Assembly (NCBI GenBank): GCA_013397935.1
Contig: VZRN01003456.1
Location: 1,130,004 to 1,194,003, forward strand
Direction: 5' to 3'
Source of the DNA: Dasyornis broadbenti
Lineage: Eukaryota; Chordata; Aves; Passeriformes; Dasyornithidae
Length of the DNA stretch: 64,000 bases
A model generated the notes under the pieces. That model ran no database searches and was not told where the DNA came from. It was given only the letters and a program-made list of their open reading frames with translations. A program made the translations under genes and the position numbers. Below are positions 1 to 13,117 of this stretch, piece after piece. The first letter of the stretch is position 1; every line of letters begins with the position of its first letter.

Positions 1-57
1 ACAAAAAAACCAAAAAAAAACCCAAAAAAACCCCCCAACCCCCCCCCAAAAAACCGG
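1..57. repeat. A/C-rich low-complexity sequence
   Basis: The window opens with runs of A broken by runs of C, almost free of G and T up to the 'ccggcc' near base 52. This looks like a decayed A-rich tail or a simple repeat cut by the window edge. The flank it belongs to is not visible. Confidence 0.7.
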
Positions 58-3000
58 CCTTTTATACACTCTCAAAAAGGTAAGGAGTACCAGAATGGGA
101 AACTGGTGTGTTATGGTATGTTTAAAACAACTAACATGCAATTCAAACCTTGGCTGAAGTCAAAGTGGGCTTTGGATGCCAAGACCTGAAAAGCAGATCC
201 CTACAAAGTGTGAAAAAGATTGTTGAAAACTGATCCAAGTGTTTAAAGGATTAGCAAAGTAAAGGCAGGCTTAGATTTTTCTCTGACCTGACAGTACTGG
301 CTTTTGAGCCAGCTTTCTAAGAGTTTTCAGTATTCATTGTTGTGATGGCTTGTGCAGTTTCCAGAAGGTCATGATTAGTGACAGAGGCTGGATTAACTGA
401 GAATTATATGAAGTTCAGAATTATAACTCGTGGGTTGATAAGGGTCTAATTAGCATTTTAGAGTTTGTGGAACCATAAAAGTTACAGTCTTTCCTGGGAA
501 TGGAAGAGTGACTGAATGTTTTCTGAAGGATCTTGCCATATGCTTCTGGGTCAGAAAGAGCCATCAGAACAGACCTAATGCTTAAGAAACAGTGCGGGAA
601 AAGTTCAAAGGCTCATTTGGACCTATGCACCTCATGAAAAAGAACCGAGACTGTAAAGATAAATGTAACAACTGGCAAGAAAAATAATCTAAGCAAAAAT
701 TTTCAGTGGCAGAGAGTTGAGACAAGAACAAGTTGTTTCTGTAGTGTAGGCTTGAGAGTATGTGATTGTTTGTATGCAGGTGAGTAACTACCATATATAT
801 ACTAGTCATCCTGAAAAAATTAAAAGGTAAGTAAATATTTCCTTAAAACAATTTTGGTACACAGATTATATTTATGATAGGGTTGTCTAGATTCATGTCC
901 ACAGTACTTTTTATTTTTAAGTTTTTCTCCTGATATTACACTAAAGAATCGTCCAAAATTCAGAGCATTTTGATTCCTATTGTTTCAGGCTTTTGCAGAT
1001 TGCTGTTGCAGAAAGTGAATCAGTAGTGACGGTGGGAAGACAAGTATTAATATTCAGTCCTGGCCGGTCTGGCCATGAAGGAAGCAGAAATGTATATTTT
1101 TCTAGAGGGTGCAATTCCTATTTTTTACAGAAATAAGAGAAAGCTTAGAGGTAAAAAAAAAAAGGAGGAATAAAAATGGTTACAAGAACCAAAGTCTTCC
1201 AAGTCCTCTTTTGGTTCTGGCCCAGTTCATGAATACATTTGCCCAACTAAAGATTAAGTTAAAAAATAACGTGCTAGCATTTAGCTCTGAACTTTTTGCA
1301 AGTGTGTGACTGCGAGTGTTGTACAAGATAAGACCTACATTCTTCAAGTTAAATAAACACAATGAACAGATACAAGTTATATCCTAGAAGTCTATGCTTT
1401 CTTCATATTTTTTAAATGTGAGGAGGATAAAGTGGATTTGAGAACTTTTAATCACCTTTGTTGTAACTTGTCTCTTCAAGGGGCTTCCAGAGCAAAGCAA
1501 GCCACAGCCTGATTGATCATTTTTAAAGAGATTCCATTGGCCACACATGCACTCAAAGCAGAGTCTTTTATATTTTCTGTGACAAAAGTAATCCTGGTTA
1601 GGTTCACAAGGTGAATATAGAAAAAAACCCCAGAGAATGAGAACTAGAAGAAACTTGTATTTCTCATTTTCAGGCTTACCATACAGAGTGATTCCCACCT
1701 TCAGTCATATGGGAATTCCTCTCCCACAAAAATAACTCAGTAACCAAACCTTTTGCTCTTCTTTTCTCAAGAGACATGAAACAACTAGAAGCAGTCAGAA
1801 ATAAGTCCTAAGTAAGAAAACTCTGTGGAAAACAGAAACAATTCCCAAAAACTTTACATAAAACCTGCATCATCTTCATGTAAAAAATTGACTTTGTTGT
1901 TTGCTGCTGCACTCTGTTTTTAAAACAGCAATAACAAGGAAGAAATTTACAGTCATTTAAACACCATGGACAGGCTTTGCTAAGCTGCAATGCTTCGGCT
2001 ACTGATAAAACAAATTAGCATCAGAGTAAGAATAGGACAAGATAGTGCTATGACAGAAATAATATAAGGAATACTAAGAACCCAGGTGTATGTAATTAAG
2101 ATTGTAATTCAAGCAAAGGGTTCTGGTGACATCATTTATCAATGTCACTGCAAACTCTCAATGGAATTACAGCTTTGTATGTAGAATTCAAATATACGCG
2201 ATTTGTTAGAATACATGAGGAATGTTTCTATTAAAAGTAGACAGACAATATGTTAACCTCAACTAGTGGTGGTGACAGGATGAGATACAAAGAGAAGAGG
2301 TTTTTTTTTTTTTTCTATTCTATCAAAAAAGAAGGATGAAACAGTCACAGTATTTCTAAGGTATTTGGAAACTAAATTTATTTGAAATACTGGCTACAGA
2401 TTTTTTCACCCCGAAAATCAGCAGACAAAGTTTCAGTTCTAATGTGATTCAACATTTCAATAAAAAACAGAGTTCTACTGCAAAAATGAACAAAAGAACA
2501 GCCAAAACTAGTGATTTGTCCATCTCATTGTGTAGCACAAAATCACATTAAAATAAGCTCAAGAAAAAAATTTCCATTAAAGGGATGGTATAAAATATTT
2601 ACAACTAAACACACAGTAAGGCTAGTATTAAATTATTAATTGCAAATTAACTCATTTTTAGAGGAAAAAAGAGTGAACATTGATGCTTTTAAATACACGT
2701 GCTGAAAGGACATTATAATTTTTACTCTTTCTGAATGTCTGATTCTGGCTTTTTTCTTATAATCAGAATACTTTTATGATCATAACTATAAAACAGAGGC
2801 CCCACAGTCTGTGTGAATTTTAAGGACCTTAACTGAACTTATTAGCTTAGTAATGTAAAATCACATTCATAAAATATGCCCCTAAACATAATTTCAATGC
2901 CAAACTACTTGTTACTCAGTTACCTTGTGGATTTTTCAGCTTCGCTCAGATGCCCACAGCCCTTGCACAATAAAAGTGAACAGCGTCTCCTTGAGAAAGC

Positions 3001-4200
3001 ATCACTCAGGAAATAGTGAAGCCTCCCAGAAATACAGTGCAGAATGGTATGAAGTTTGACTACTAAAGGATTAGAGAGAAAGATCCTAATCAACGCAGTG
3101 AGGAAAAGGTTTCCTTTGACTTGATAAACTTAGCACTAAATCTCACCTGCATGAAGTGCCTACAGCTATGGTATAAAAATTCATGTAATTATTCAAGGCA
3201 CCGTGGATTTTCTAGTTTTGGTCACTTTCTGAAGTACTCTAATGGAACCCTATAAATTGCCTTCCTTTTTAAGTGTGCAGCAAAACTCGTGATGCTCTTG
3301 AATACAATCTGAAATGCATTTCTGGATTCTATATAGTCACTGATAATATCACCAATTTTTCAAGTTTGTCGTTTGTAGACTGCAATATTATCTCAAAAGA
3401 AAATATATTCTCTGAAACTCTGAGGAAGTGCTGACTGATGTAATACAGTCATGGGGTGTTCAGTTCTCATCAGAGAGTTGTGGGGGGTTTAGTTCTCCCA
3501 CTGAAGTGCATAACTTTTAAGAAAACTGGAACGCACAATGACTTGGGAACTCGTAGAATAACAACACTTCTAGTCCACGTTCACAAGTCTTGAAAGTCTA
3601 GCTTTACGCATTATGCTTGAAGAGAATGGCTTGAACTGTAGCAGTCTTGACCTTGAGTAACTTAATTTGGAAAGGAAATTTGGCCAAACTAGCTCAATGC
3701 AGGAGTTCTCATCAAGGTTTAATGCAGAGGATCAATATAGACTTTTTATAGCAGACTATTTTTGAAAGAGGACAGCAAAAGGTTAGAATACTTTAAAACT
3801 TGAAAAAGCAAATTAGTATGACTTGAAGTGGGCAGTATAGGAATGAGAATGAAAAACGCAGTGATCTTGATTTCATGCCATCATTTAGTAATACGGGGCA
3901 ACTAAAGTACAGAGAAAACTGACTTTAAAATGAAATTTTTGTATCTTTTTGCAACCATAGCAGAGTTTATAAACATTTGACTACCCTCCTCATCCCTTTA
4001 TGGTGGTGCTGAATGACAAACACTAGTGATTGCAATTGATTGATGTTACTGTCACAATTTTCCTATTTTCTACAAGGTCAAAATTGCATATAAACATATG
4101 TCTTTATTTGAAAGTTTAAAGACTTAATTACCTTGTAAACAAAAGAGTTATGGAAAACACATAAACATATCTCTTCCTTAAGTTCCTGTATGCACAAATC

Positions 4201-4252
4201 CCACTCCTGAAGTGTAAGAGCTCCTGTAATGGGGAATCAGGCCCTTAATAGC
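4201..4252. repeat. Possible remnant of an ancient amniote palindromic repeat
   Basis: The stretch around 'gagctcctgtaatgggga' followed by 'atcaggccctta' resembles a motif common in reptile and bird genomes, in which a 'ctcccattgacttcaatggg'-type palindrome is followed by 'caggatcaggccctt'. The resemblance is from memory and the copy is short and degraded, so this is a weak call. Confidence 0.25.
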
Positions 4253-7200
4253 CCTGTCAGTAGCAACAGATATTTATGCATGACCTTATGTTACCTCACC
4301 TAAGGAGCTAAAGGACAGATTGATCCCACTTACTGTCCCCATCACTGTCTCCTTTCCCCTTGTCTCTCCCTTAACTACAAATCAAACTCTAATATGGCTT
4401 CTTAGCACAACTCACATCTGACATCTTTCTCCACTGTCATGTGGCAGACTCACAAGAGCTGGCTACCTACCCATGTGCCATTTGTGTTCAGCAAGCTCCA
4501 TGAGGACTGGGGGTGTTTAGGAAGCTCAGAAGGTATTTCCAGCTACCTATAGCCATTCCAGCATACCCATATGTGACAGATTCTAGTACATTTCAATCCA
4601 TTTCAGAATACTGTTAAAAGGCTGGTTAAGTCTTCATAGATGGAACTAAACATAAGAAATATTACACAAGCTTTATACAAAATTAAAAAATTTCTAGCAT
4701 GGTGATTTAATTCAGGATTTCAAAATTTTCTGTTTCTGACACTTGCTAAGGCAAGTTTACAAATAGTCTCCTTATCTTAGGCCTCTTCAGTCTTCACTTG
4801 TGCTCTTTTGAAGCAGAGCAAGCTAAGTTCCTGAAAAACAGCAAACGGTTTTGCCAGATAAGCTATCTTCTCGAGATCTCCCTCTCATCTATTCCTTACT
4901 TAGGCTTTTTAACTGAGAATGAGTCAATTGCACCAACTCTCTTTTTTCAGGTCAGGGCTAAAAAAAGATATTTGTAACACATTGGTCTCTTGCCTCTGAA
5001 ATTTCAGTTCTTTGTCATCATTTTCCTCTCTCATTTCTGTCTTTTGAAAACCCTGCCTCTGTTTGGGTTGCTGTACCCAAATATTTGGTATTTCTCTTCT
5101 TTGGACTCCAGTTCTTGTCCTTCCTCTCCTTGAAGACAACTGTATCTTTAAAGAGGTGAAGATGCTTCAGGTGATGGAGATCCTTTTTCTCTAAACCCTT
5201 CCATTCTGGTTTAGAAGTTAACTGGGGTTTAGGGATATTTTCAATAATGGTTGGTTGATACACTGTTTCCAAACGTGAACTCTGCTTTCAATGCCAGAAC
5301 AATAAAGCTGTAGTGCTTAATAATGAAGAACAGCATTTTTTTATTTTACAAAACAAGCCTCTCAGCTTCAGTAGTGTTATTCATGAATAACACCTTGTGC
5401 ATATGCATTATGAGACAGTGCTTAATTGAATGATTGCATAATATGTTGTTCCACAGAATAAAATATGAAATATTCATTAGGCCAGAGAGGGAGTTAGAAT
5501 GCCTGGTGGTTAAACCACTCACCAGGGAAATTCAGCTCCTTCTCCTTCCCTCAAGTGAATATGTAAGTAGTTTATACAAAAAGACTTTAAAAGCAACTAG
5601 GATATTTCCCCCCAAAAAAATCTGTTATACCCTCATGTCTGGTGCACTATCCCAATAGGGAAGGAGTATGCTCTGAGTGGGGCATGGAAAGACACAGTTA
5701 AACACAGATCACCTACATCCTTTCATGTAATTAAAGTAGTCAGATACGCCTTAACCAGGTAGCTGGGTTTAATGGAACCAAAAACTCCCTACAAATTTTA
5801 TTTTTCAGGAAATTATTGTCTTGGTATAGGTGCCTCATTCAGCAAAGGGTTTCCAGATGTGGCTCCAGAATAGAAGGAAGCACTTTATGCAGTCTAAATC
5901 CACACTCAGTTAAGCGCCTCTGAGAAACACGGTGCAAGCAATCTGTGTATATCCTTAACAGAAAGTGGAGAGTTCTCCACTCACTTTTAGCTGCTTTGAG
6001 TCAACTGCTAAGAACCCAACTCATCTAGCCTTGCACTGGAAAAGACAATAGTGGTAGGATGCCAAAAATATTGCAATAGTCTGTAGTTCAACACCTAAAT
6101 CCTGTTGTAGATTTAACCTCCGCTAATCTGTGAGGTGGAAAGATCTTCAGGTGACATGCTTAGGTAAAGTAATACCTAAAACAATGCCCTCAAAACATTA
6201 AATTGATCTCATAATCATTGTGCCTGTTGGAATCATGAGAAAGCTTATTGAAATGATAGTGGAAAAGACATTTGAAATGGATAATATTAGGAGGAAAATA
6301 ATGCTTCTTAAATAAAATTAATTAAAAAATTATTTACACCTCAGACAACAGTTGGCTCTGTCAAAAGCTATGTATGTGCTTTATGAGTTACTGGTAAATA
6401 GCAGTAAAAAAATGCTTTTGATTTTGTTAGGATATCACAGAGAGGCATTCTCCTGGCATATTTATTTTTGCATTTATTCAGAAAATAAAAGAGAAAGTGA
6501 GATTGGGGAAATAGCACACTCTGGGGAGACAGAATCAGTCAGAATAAATAAATATGCCCAAAACAATAACAGAAGCAAATGTGGCACCAAATATCACTGA
6601 TAGACAAAGAACGCATTAATTCAGCATTGCAAATTACTTTTGCTTAAGGCAGATGTACTTGGTATAGCCTCTTAATTATTGCTCTTCTCATCAGTTTGCA
6701 ACTCAAAGCATATTCTCTCAATAGTGATTAGGGAATGATATAATTATATGAAGCTCTAGGAACAAGAAAAAGAGTCTGAATCAAAATGCTGGAGAATTTT
6801 TTTTAAAAGTTTGCATTGTAACAGATGCCTTGTGCACTGTCCGTCTGGAGAACTCATTCCACATCTTCAGAAGCTCAGGAAGCAATCTGGGCCAACAGAG
6901 ACTTGATTTTTATATCATCTTTTCAACCCACCTTCTCTTTGGATGCTCAACCTCTTCTCAGGCATGGAAAAGAAGGAAGTAGGTGGCTGGTGAATGAAAG
7001 GGTTCAACTTCTTGGCTCCTGCTCATCCACAGAGTGGTTTCCCTTGAGGACATTCTACTTATGTATACACATATGCATCTATAGCTCTAAAGATCTCTCT
7101 CAGTGCCTGACTGGTCCTAGAAGAAGCTGCTGTAAGAAGGCAAGGAGCAGAAATACCTGTGTGTTTATCTGCTTTTATATGTCCAAAGGGTTAGAGGTCT

Positions 7201-10188
7201 ACTGACATCTGTCAGTCATACCAGCAGGACTAATTATGAGAACCTATCTCCCATCATCACCCAGAGGCCAGGAGTCTAACTCACTCTTTTTTTTTTTTCC
7301 TTCACTGAGCTTCATGGACTGATGAGCTAGAACATTATTAAGTACATTTCTGTCTAAATCCACCTTTTAGTAAAAAGTCCAGGTAGTTTCAGCAGATCAA
7401 CCCAAATGTACGCAGGTTCATAGAAGTGCACTATAGCGTGAATATGGATCAGTATATGTGGACTGGCTGAAGTTCAAGGTTTTGTGAAAGCACTCACCAT
7501 AATGAACTTGTCTTCAGTTTAAGAGTTCATAAGAAGACAAAAGTTTGCTGCCTCTATATTCTTTTGGCCAGTGAGTTTGGGATACTGTCAACAAATGAAA
7601 GATAGTGAATTGCCTTCTCTATTCAGTGCTACAGTTAGTTAATTCAGCTGGAGACTAAAATAAAGGCTCACTAAAGCTGTTAGTACTGTTAAAATCATTA
7701 AGATGACTGCAGTATTTAAAAAGATTAACTACAGGTATGGTACTTTTAATATTTTGGGAAGTCACTTTGAAATTGAAACCTCCCCATCAGCTGTGTTTTA
7801 AGAAATTACCAGACCCATTTTCTTCTTAAAGACAAAACAAGAAATAGGGTACTTAGTTTTGAGAGATCCTGATTTTCTGGGGTTTTTTTTTACTTTAAAT
7901 GGCAGAGTAGGTCTACAGTCGGCCATAACAGCCATTTGACATAGGTTGATATTTTATGGGGCAAGTAAATTTTCCCAATTGCAAAAGAGGTATTAATTTG
8001 ATTTTTAGAAATAGTCTAAAAAAAGATAAATATTTCTCAGAACAATCAAGGCGGGAAAGAGCTAAAGATTGGGAGAATTTGCCAGCAAGGAGCCTATTTA
8101 TATACAGTTGGCCTCTGGAATCTTGATTTTTGGTAGAAATATTGCCAACATGCAAAACATCTAGAAGTGTATAAGAATGAATAACTTCATTCACCTTTCC
8201 TAAGTGGAGAAATCTGTCCTAAAACATCACAGATTTCCATGTTTTGTCTTTTTTTTTTCTAGGAATACAAGGCAATCTGTCATTGTTGTCTTTTGCATTA
8301 GTATTGATAATAATTATTTTAGGATTATATCACCTAAGGGAGACTTTATGTGAGATTTAAGTAGGTCTAAGGTTTAGATAGTTGCAGAGTTTCTCAAGAA
8401 CTGGCCAAACAGAATTCAGGTAGAGCCTTTGCTTAGGTATCTACAAATCAGGCATTTGAAAAAAAATGAAGAAAAACTGCCTTTGCAGCTTACAATTCCT
8501 TTCCTTGTGAGAATATTGCTTTAAAAATAAAAGTGATGAAGTAAACTTCTGTATCATAATAATGTAAGTTTCTCAAACTATTCACATGTGACAAGAATGC
8601 CATGCTGCTGTTGCTTTCCACAGAAGGCAGTTAATTCATAAACAATATTTAGTTTAATGTCAATGTCGAAGAACATGTATTGCAGTCATTACCATCGCAA
8701 ACTGGGTTCCCCTCCATTCCGAATGGATATTATAATACCTGAAGCAGACATGGCTACAGGAACCCAGAAGACTGTGGTTGGGACTGATAATATCTGTGAG
8801 GTGACACGTGAGCATGGAGGAGACGCTTCCAGTAATATCCTTGTTCAGCCTATTTTTCAGGATGGTATGTCAGACTATAAATATATTGTCTGGCTAATAG
8901 TGTGCATTTGGCTTACATCAGAAATCCAGTTTTTCTGGAAGTTCATCTGTTCCGTTTCAGGTAGGTGTTAGCCCAAATGAAGAGCATAGCGGGGAGTCAA
9001 AGATAGCTCTGATTCATTCAGGATGAGGGAGAGGCTGTATGAATGGATGAAGATAAATCATAGTAAAACATATGGAGGGGAAACATAATGGCAGAATTGA
9101 GATTAGGACCAGAGGTCGTAAGTACAGCCAGATCACATTACAGCAAAATGACTGTGATTTCAGGACACCACACCAGAAAGTTTAGGTGATCACAAGAGGA
9201 ATTTGGCTGATTTATAAATTAACTGAAAAGAAAAATCAGGTAACTATTCATCTGAAGTGTACTTCCAATAGAATTCTATGTTCTATTCAAATTTCTGACT
9301 TGAAATGGAATATGCTGCTCTAATGGAAACAATTATTGATAATGTGGGAATTTGGCTGGGGTGGGAAAGTTGTTGCCTCACTGTGGCAAATTTCCAGTAC
9401 AGGTAATTGTTGACTAAGGATTCCACTTTATGATAAACTGTAAACAGAAATGAGAAGGGAACAGAAGACTGCAAAGGAGGTTTGGGCTACGTTTGAATAA
9501 AGATACAGCCTCATTTTTACTTTTTCAGTCCTCTTCAGAGGAAGGGGGCCCATGGATCTCAGGAGTGATGCTAAGGCCATGTTAGCAGGGTGGAGGGCTG
9601 ATGGCAGTTTGCCACCACGTGGTATGGATTACAAAGGAAGTATGACCTGTACTGGACGAGTCATTGCCAGATGGTTCCCAGATGTGTTATTTATGAAGTC
9701 ACGGCCTACTTAAACCACATTCCTGGTGTCTTGTCTTCTTTTCCTGCAATGTCCAAGACATTAATGAAGGAATGTATGAGAACCAAATAGCAGACCAGTT
9801 GTCAAAAACCAAATGGCAACAGAAATCCTTTCCTGTCTCTGGATATATGTAAATATATATTAGATTAACAAAACCAGCTTTTAAACAGCTGATCCCTGAA
9901 GAGTCATAGAACTGGCAGTAGTGCATTTTAAGGACAGTACTTATCTTGGCCTCATCATTCCCTCATTAATCGCTACCATAAAACTTACCACGTTATCCTT
10001 GATGATTCAGTTCTTATAACTTCTTCCTTCCAAAGAGCCCTCTCTCCCTTAGTTTCCTCAATGCAGAGGAAAAAAAAAAAAATCTTATATATATAATCTA
10101 GGTTATCACTTAAAATTCCAAGTAAATCTGGATGAATGCTGTAGTATTTCAGATGATCTGACAACATCAAATATAGTTTGTGAGTCGA

Positions 10189-10212
10189 TTGGTTGGTTGG
10201 TTGGTTTGTTTG
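10189..10212. repeat. (TTGG)n microsatellite grading into TTTG
   Basis: About four to five tandem TTGG units followed by two TTTG units. This is a short, imperfect tetranucleotide repeat that could be length-polymorphic. Confidence 0.85.
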
Positions 10213-11851
10213 CTTAGATTAGTCAGGTCTGGCAACATGCTGATGTGACTGACTGATCATGCAAGTTTCTTACCAGAAGGTAATTTATTCTGTTTGAGTA
10301 ATGCATCTGAAGCAATGCAGTAACGGTGCATTAGAGCAGAATTTTCTATTGCTTTTGTTGGTGTGGGGTTTTTTTTGTCTTTTGCTAGAAATGAATGGAA
10401 TATTATTTGGGGTTTTTTTTCTGGTTGCTATAGTTATGAGAAACAATTCCTGAGTCATTGCTAAGAAGGTAGAAAAGCACACTGCAAACAAGCTACCACT
10501 TTGTAACATCCTAGAGACAGAACTGTAGCAATATGACTTGACATACAGAATAACATCAGTTGGCACAAGTTTTATTGATTACAACCTATCATGTGATGGG
10601 CCCTCAGGTTTTAATAAATAAGCTGGAATTCTACTGGTACAAGAAGTAATGGAACCATGTTTAAAACAATTCAGAAGTATTTATTTTGAATACAAAAAGC
10701 TCATGACAGATTATTTTGCATAAAACATTTTTATTCAGGTATTCAAAACAGACAGCAAACTGTTTGCTTTCTATTCCCAGAAAGTATGGGATATATTAAC
10801 ATTGATTTTCATTACAGTGATCTGTATTTCCGTCTCAATTTATTCCCTAGGTGAGCAGCTTTCCTAGGGAGCTAGTGTAAATAAAATCTGAATATGTCTA
10901 TAATATGAATAGTGTTGCAAATATATATAGGGTTAACAGGATTTTTCTGTTTATGTAGTATTCTACTTTCATGTAGATACCGAGAAAAATGAAACTCCTA
11001 TTATCCATTTCAGACAAATGCAGAACAGCAAAAAAGGATGTATGTAGCACATTTTGTATAGGTGCAAGCACTCAATGATAAACAGATTGGTCATCTTCAT
11101 TATGACAAAACATTTTAAATCATTCATCTGACTCTTAGAAGGAGAGAAAAAAGTTTGATTATCATTAAAGAAAAGCCATAGAATCTGTTAGCTTCTTGTT
11201 AGAAAGATTATACATTGTAAGTTCATACTAGATGAAGTAGGTAAGGAAACAGTGATATACAGATATCTATGTTTAGGCTAAAAACATGTGACATTTTATG
11301 CATATATTAGAGGACACGGAGCTCACACATCAAGAGCTAACAGTTTGACAGAGAAGTGAGAGACTAATTTATTGAAACAAAACCAAACTTACTACCTAAT
11401 GGTTTTTAGCATTAGAACAATAATGACTGGCAGGAAAGAGCACATCAGCTCTATCAAAACTCCCACAAATGGAAGTTAATTGAACAATGCATTAATATAG
11501 TCTAATTATTCCAGATATTTTTAGGCATTAAATTGTTACAAAATTTAGATTTCAAAATAGTGAACCAAATTAGTTTATACCTGCATGATCTTATCTTTCC
11601 TGTTTTCCAGTTAAAACTTGATTCCAAACAGTACAAATTCATCATTGTTGTTAACTGCAGAGTAAGTGCAATAGATTTGATCAGATTTGATTAACCCCAA
11701 TATATTTTATGAGGACAGTACGCAATTTCTTTTCTTTTCATATTTAACCTATGTTCTACTAGGACTGGTTCACAGAGGAAGTTGTGTGCTTAGCTTCCAT
11801 CTGAGTGGTGTAAAAAATTAATTAATATGAGGAAGCGCATAATTAATATGA

Positions 11852-11880
11852 GGGCTTAAGAACTTTTCGTTCTTAAGGCC
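11852..11880. repeat. Short inverted repeat, 12-bp arms, 5-nt spacer
   Basis: The arms 11852-11863 (gggcttaagaac) and 11869-11880 (gttcttaaggcc) are reverse complements at 11 of 12 positions, separated by 'ttttc'. Immediately upstream, the string 'aattaatatgagg' occurs twice within about 30 bases. No gene is nearby and no transposon family is recognised. Confidence 0.7.
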
Positions 11881-12264
11881 TCAATACCTGATGATGAAAC
11901 ATCTTTACTGTTTTCTACACCTTATGCAGGGATACCAAGAAGGATAATGTAGTTTAGAGTACTAAGTGTGAATACATATAAGCTGGCAACAGTTAATGAA
12001 GTAGCTGCTAACTTAGTCTTTCCATTACATCTTTCTCTGCCATTGCAGCATGACCTAGATTGAATTTTCTATTCATTTAAGATTTTTTGTTCCTCCTTAC
12101 ACAGTCTAAGGTTCACTTTGGTTTCTGAATATTCGTACCACCCAACATGCCTGAATTGCTGGGAGCTCAGAACAAGAGCTCCTGCAGTTGGGAGCACAGA
12201 AGAGCTAGTAAAAGATGGATAGAAAGAGGGAAAGAGACTTGGCAATGAAAGAAGGTAACTCAGA

Positions 12265-13117
12265 ACATTAACATGAAATGATCTGGATGATGGGACAAGT
12301 TTACTGAAGACACAAAAAAGTGAGGAGTGGTTGGTTTGTCACAGGGTTGTGTGGCCGTCCAAGGGGCTGACAGGAATCTCATGAAGTTCAAGATGGGGAA
12401 GCACAAAGCCCAGGCAAGCAGCAACCCCATGATCTGATATCTGCTTTGTGGCAACCACCCTGAAAGCAGCTTTGCAAAACAGGAGCTTAGATTCCTGAGT
12501 GAACTGTAATATGCCCTGGCAGCAAAGAAAGCTAGTGGTATCTTGGACTGCATTAGGAGGAGTGCTGTCAGGAGGTCAAGGAATGTGATCCTTCCCTTTT
12601 CCTCAACAATGGTGAGGCCCTACCTGGAGTACTGTGCCCAGTTTTGGGTTCCCTAGTACAGGAGAGTGGTGGACATATTGGTGAGAGTCCAATAAAAGGC
12701 CAGAAAGATGATAAGAGATTGCAGCATTGCTCCTGTGAGGAAAGGCTGAGAGACCTGGGACTGTTCAGCCTAGTAGAAGTCTCAGGTGATCTTATGAACA
12801 CCTGTAAATACCTGAAGAGGCAATATAAAAAGGACAGTCAGGGTCTTTTCAGCGGTACCCCGAGAAAGGACCAGAGGCAAGGGACATAGCTGGAAAGGCA
12901 GGAAGTTCTGCCTGAATATCAGAAAACACATTTTCACTGGGAGTGTGACTGAGCATGGGCACAGGCTGCCCAAGGAGATTGTGGAGTCTTCCTCCTTGGA
13001 GGTATTCAAAAGCCATCTTAGAAAACTGTCTTTAGGAGGCCCTGTTTGAACAGGGGCCTTGGACCAGATGACTTGCAGAGGTCCCTTCCATCCTCAGCTA
13101 CTTTGTGATTCTGTGAC
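12265..13117 (+). mobile_element. 5'-truncated CR1 retrotransposon
   Basis: This is the 3' part of a CR1 non-LTR retrotransposon in plus orientation. It begins within the reverse transcriptase at a frame reading NDLDDGTSLLKT, just before where the catalytic FADD box would lie. It continues through the C-terminal block (VRPYLEYCAQFWVP near 12610-12650, and an EERLRDLGLFSL block near 12730-12770). It ends with the usual CR1 3' tail 'ggaccagatgacttgcagaggtcccttcc', then 'tgtgattctgtga'. Frameshifts and stops interrupt the frame repeatedly, so it is dead. The 5' truncation is typical of CR1 insertion. Divergence suggests an old copy, but it is clearly recognisable. Confidence 0.92.

Larger units (their letters stand above)
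58..12264. other. Intergenic sequence, no gene seen
   Basis: AT-rich sequence with stop codons spread through all frames. The open frames here (longest 126 codons at 6825-7205 and 104 codons at 8657-8971 and 1384-1698) show no family motif, no repeated domain and no matching splice context, and are the length expected by chance in this much sequence. It contains homopolymer runs such as T14 at 2301-2314 and A runs near 10070-10082, plus the repeats listed separately. By human synteny this side would face the 3' end of ZFHX4, but no ZFHX4 coding sequence can be seen. Confidence 0.6.

Noticed and set aside
6825..7205. 126-codon plus-strand frame
   Set aside because: The residue mix has no domain, transmembrane pattern or known family signature, and nothing nearby suggests an exon.
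8657..8971. 104-codon plus-strand frame ending near a 'tttcaggtaggt' splice-like string
   Set aside because: No recognisable motif, no matching upstream acceptor or promoter, and its length is within chance expectation for 64 kb.
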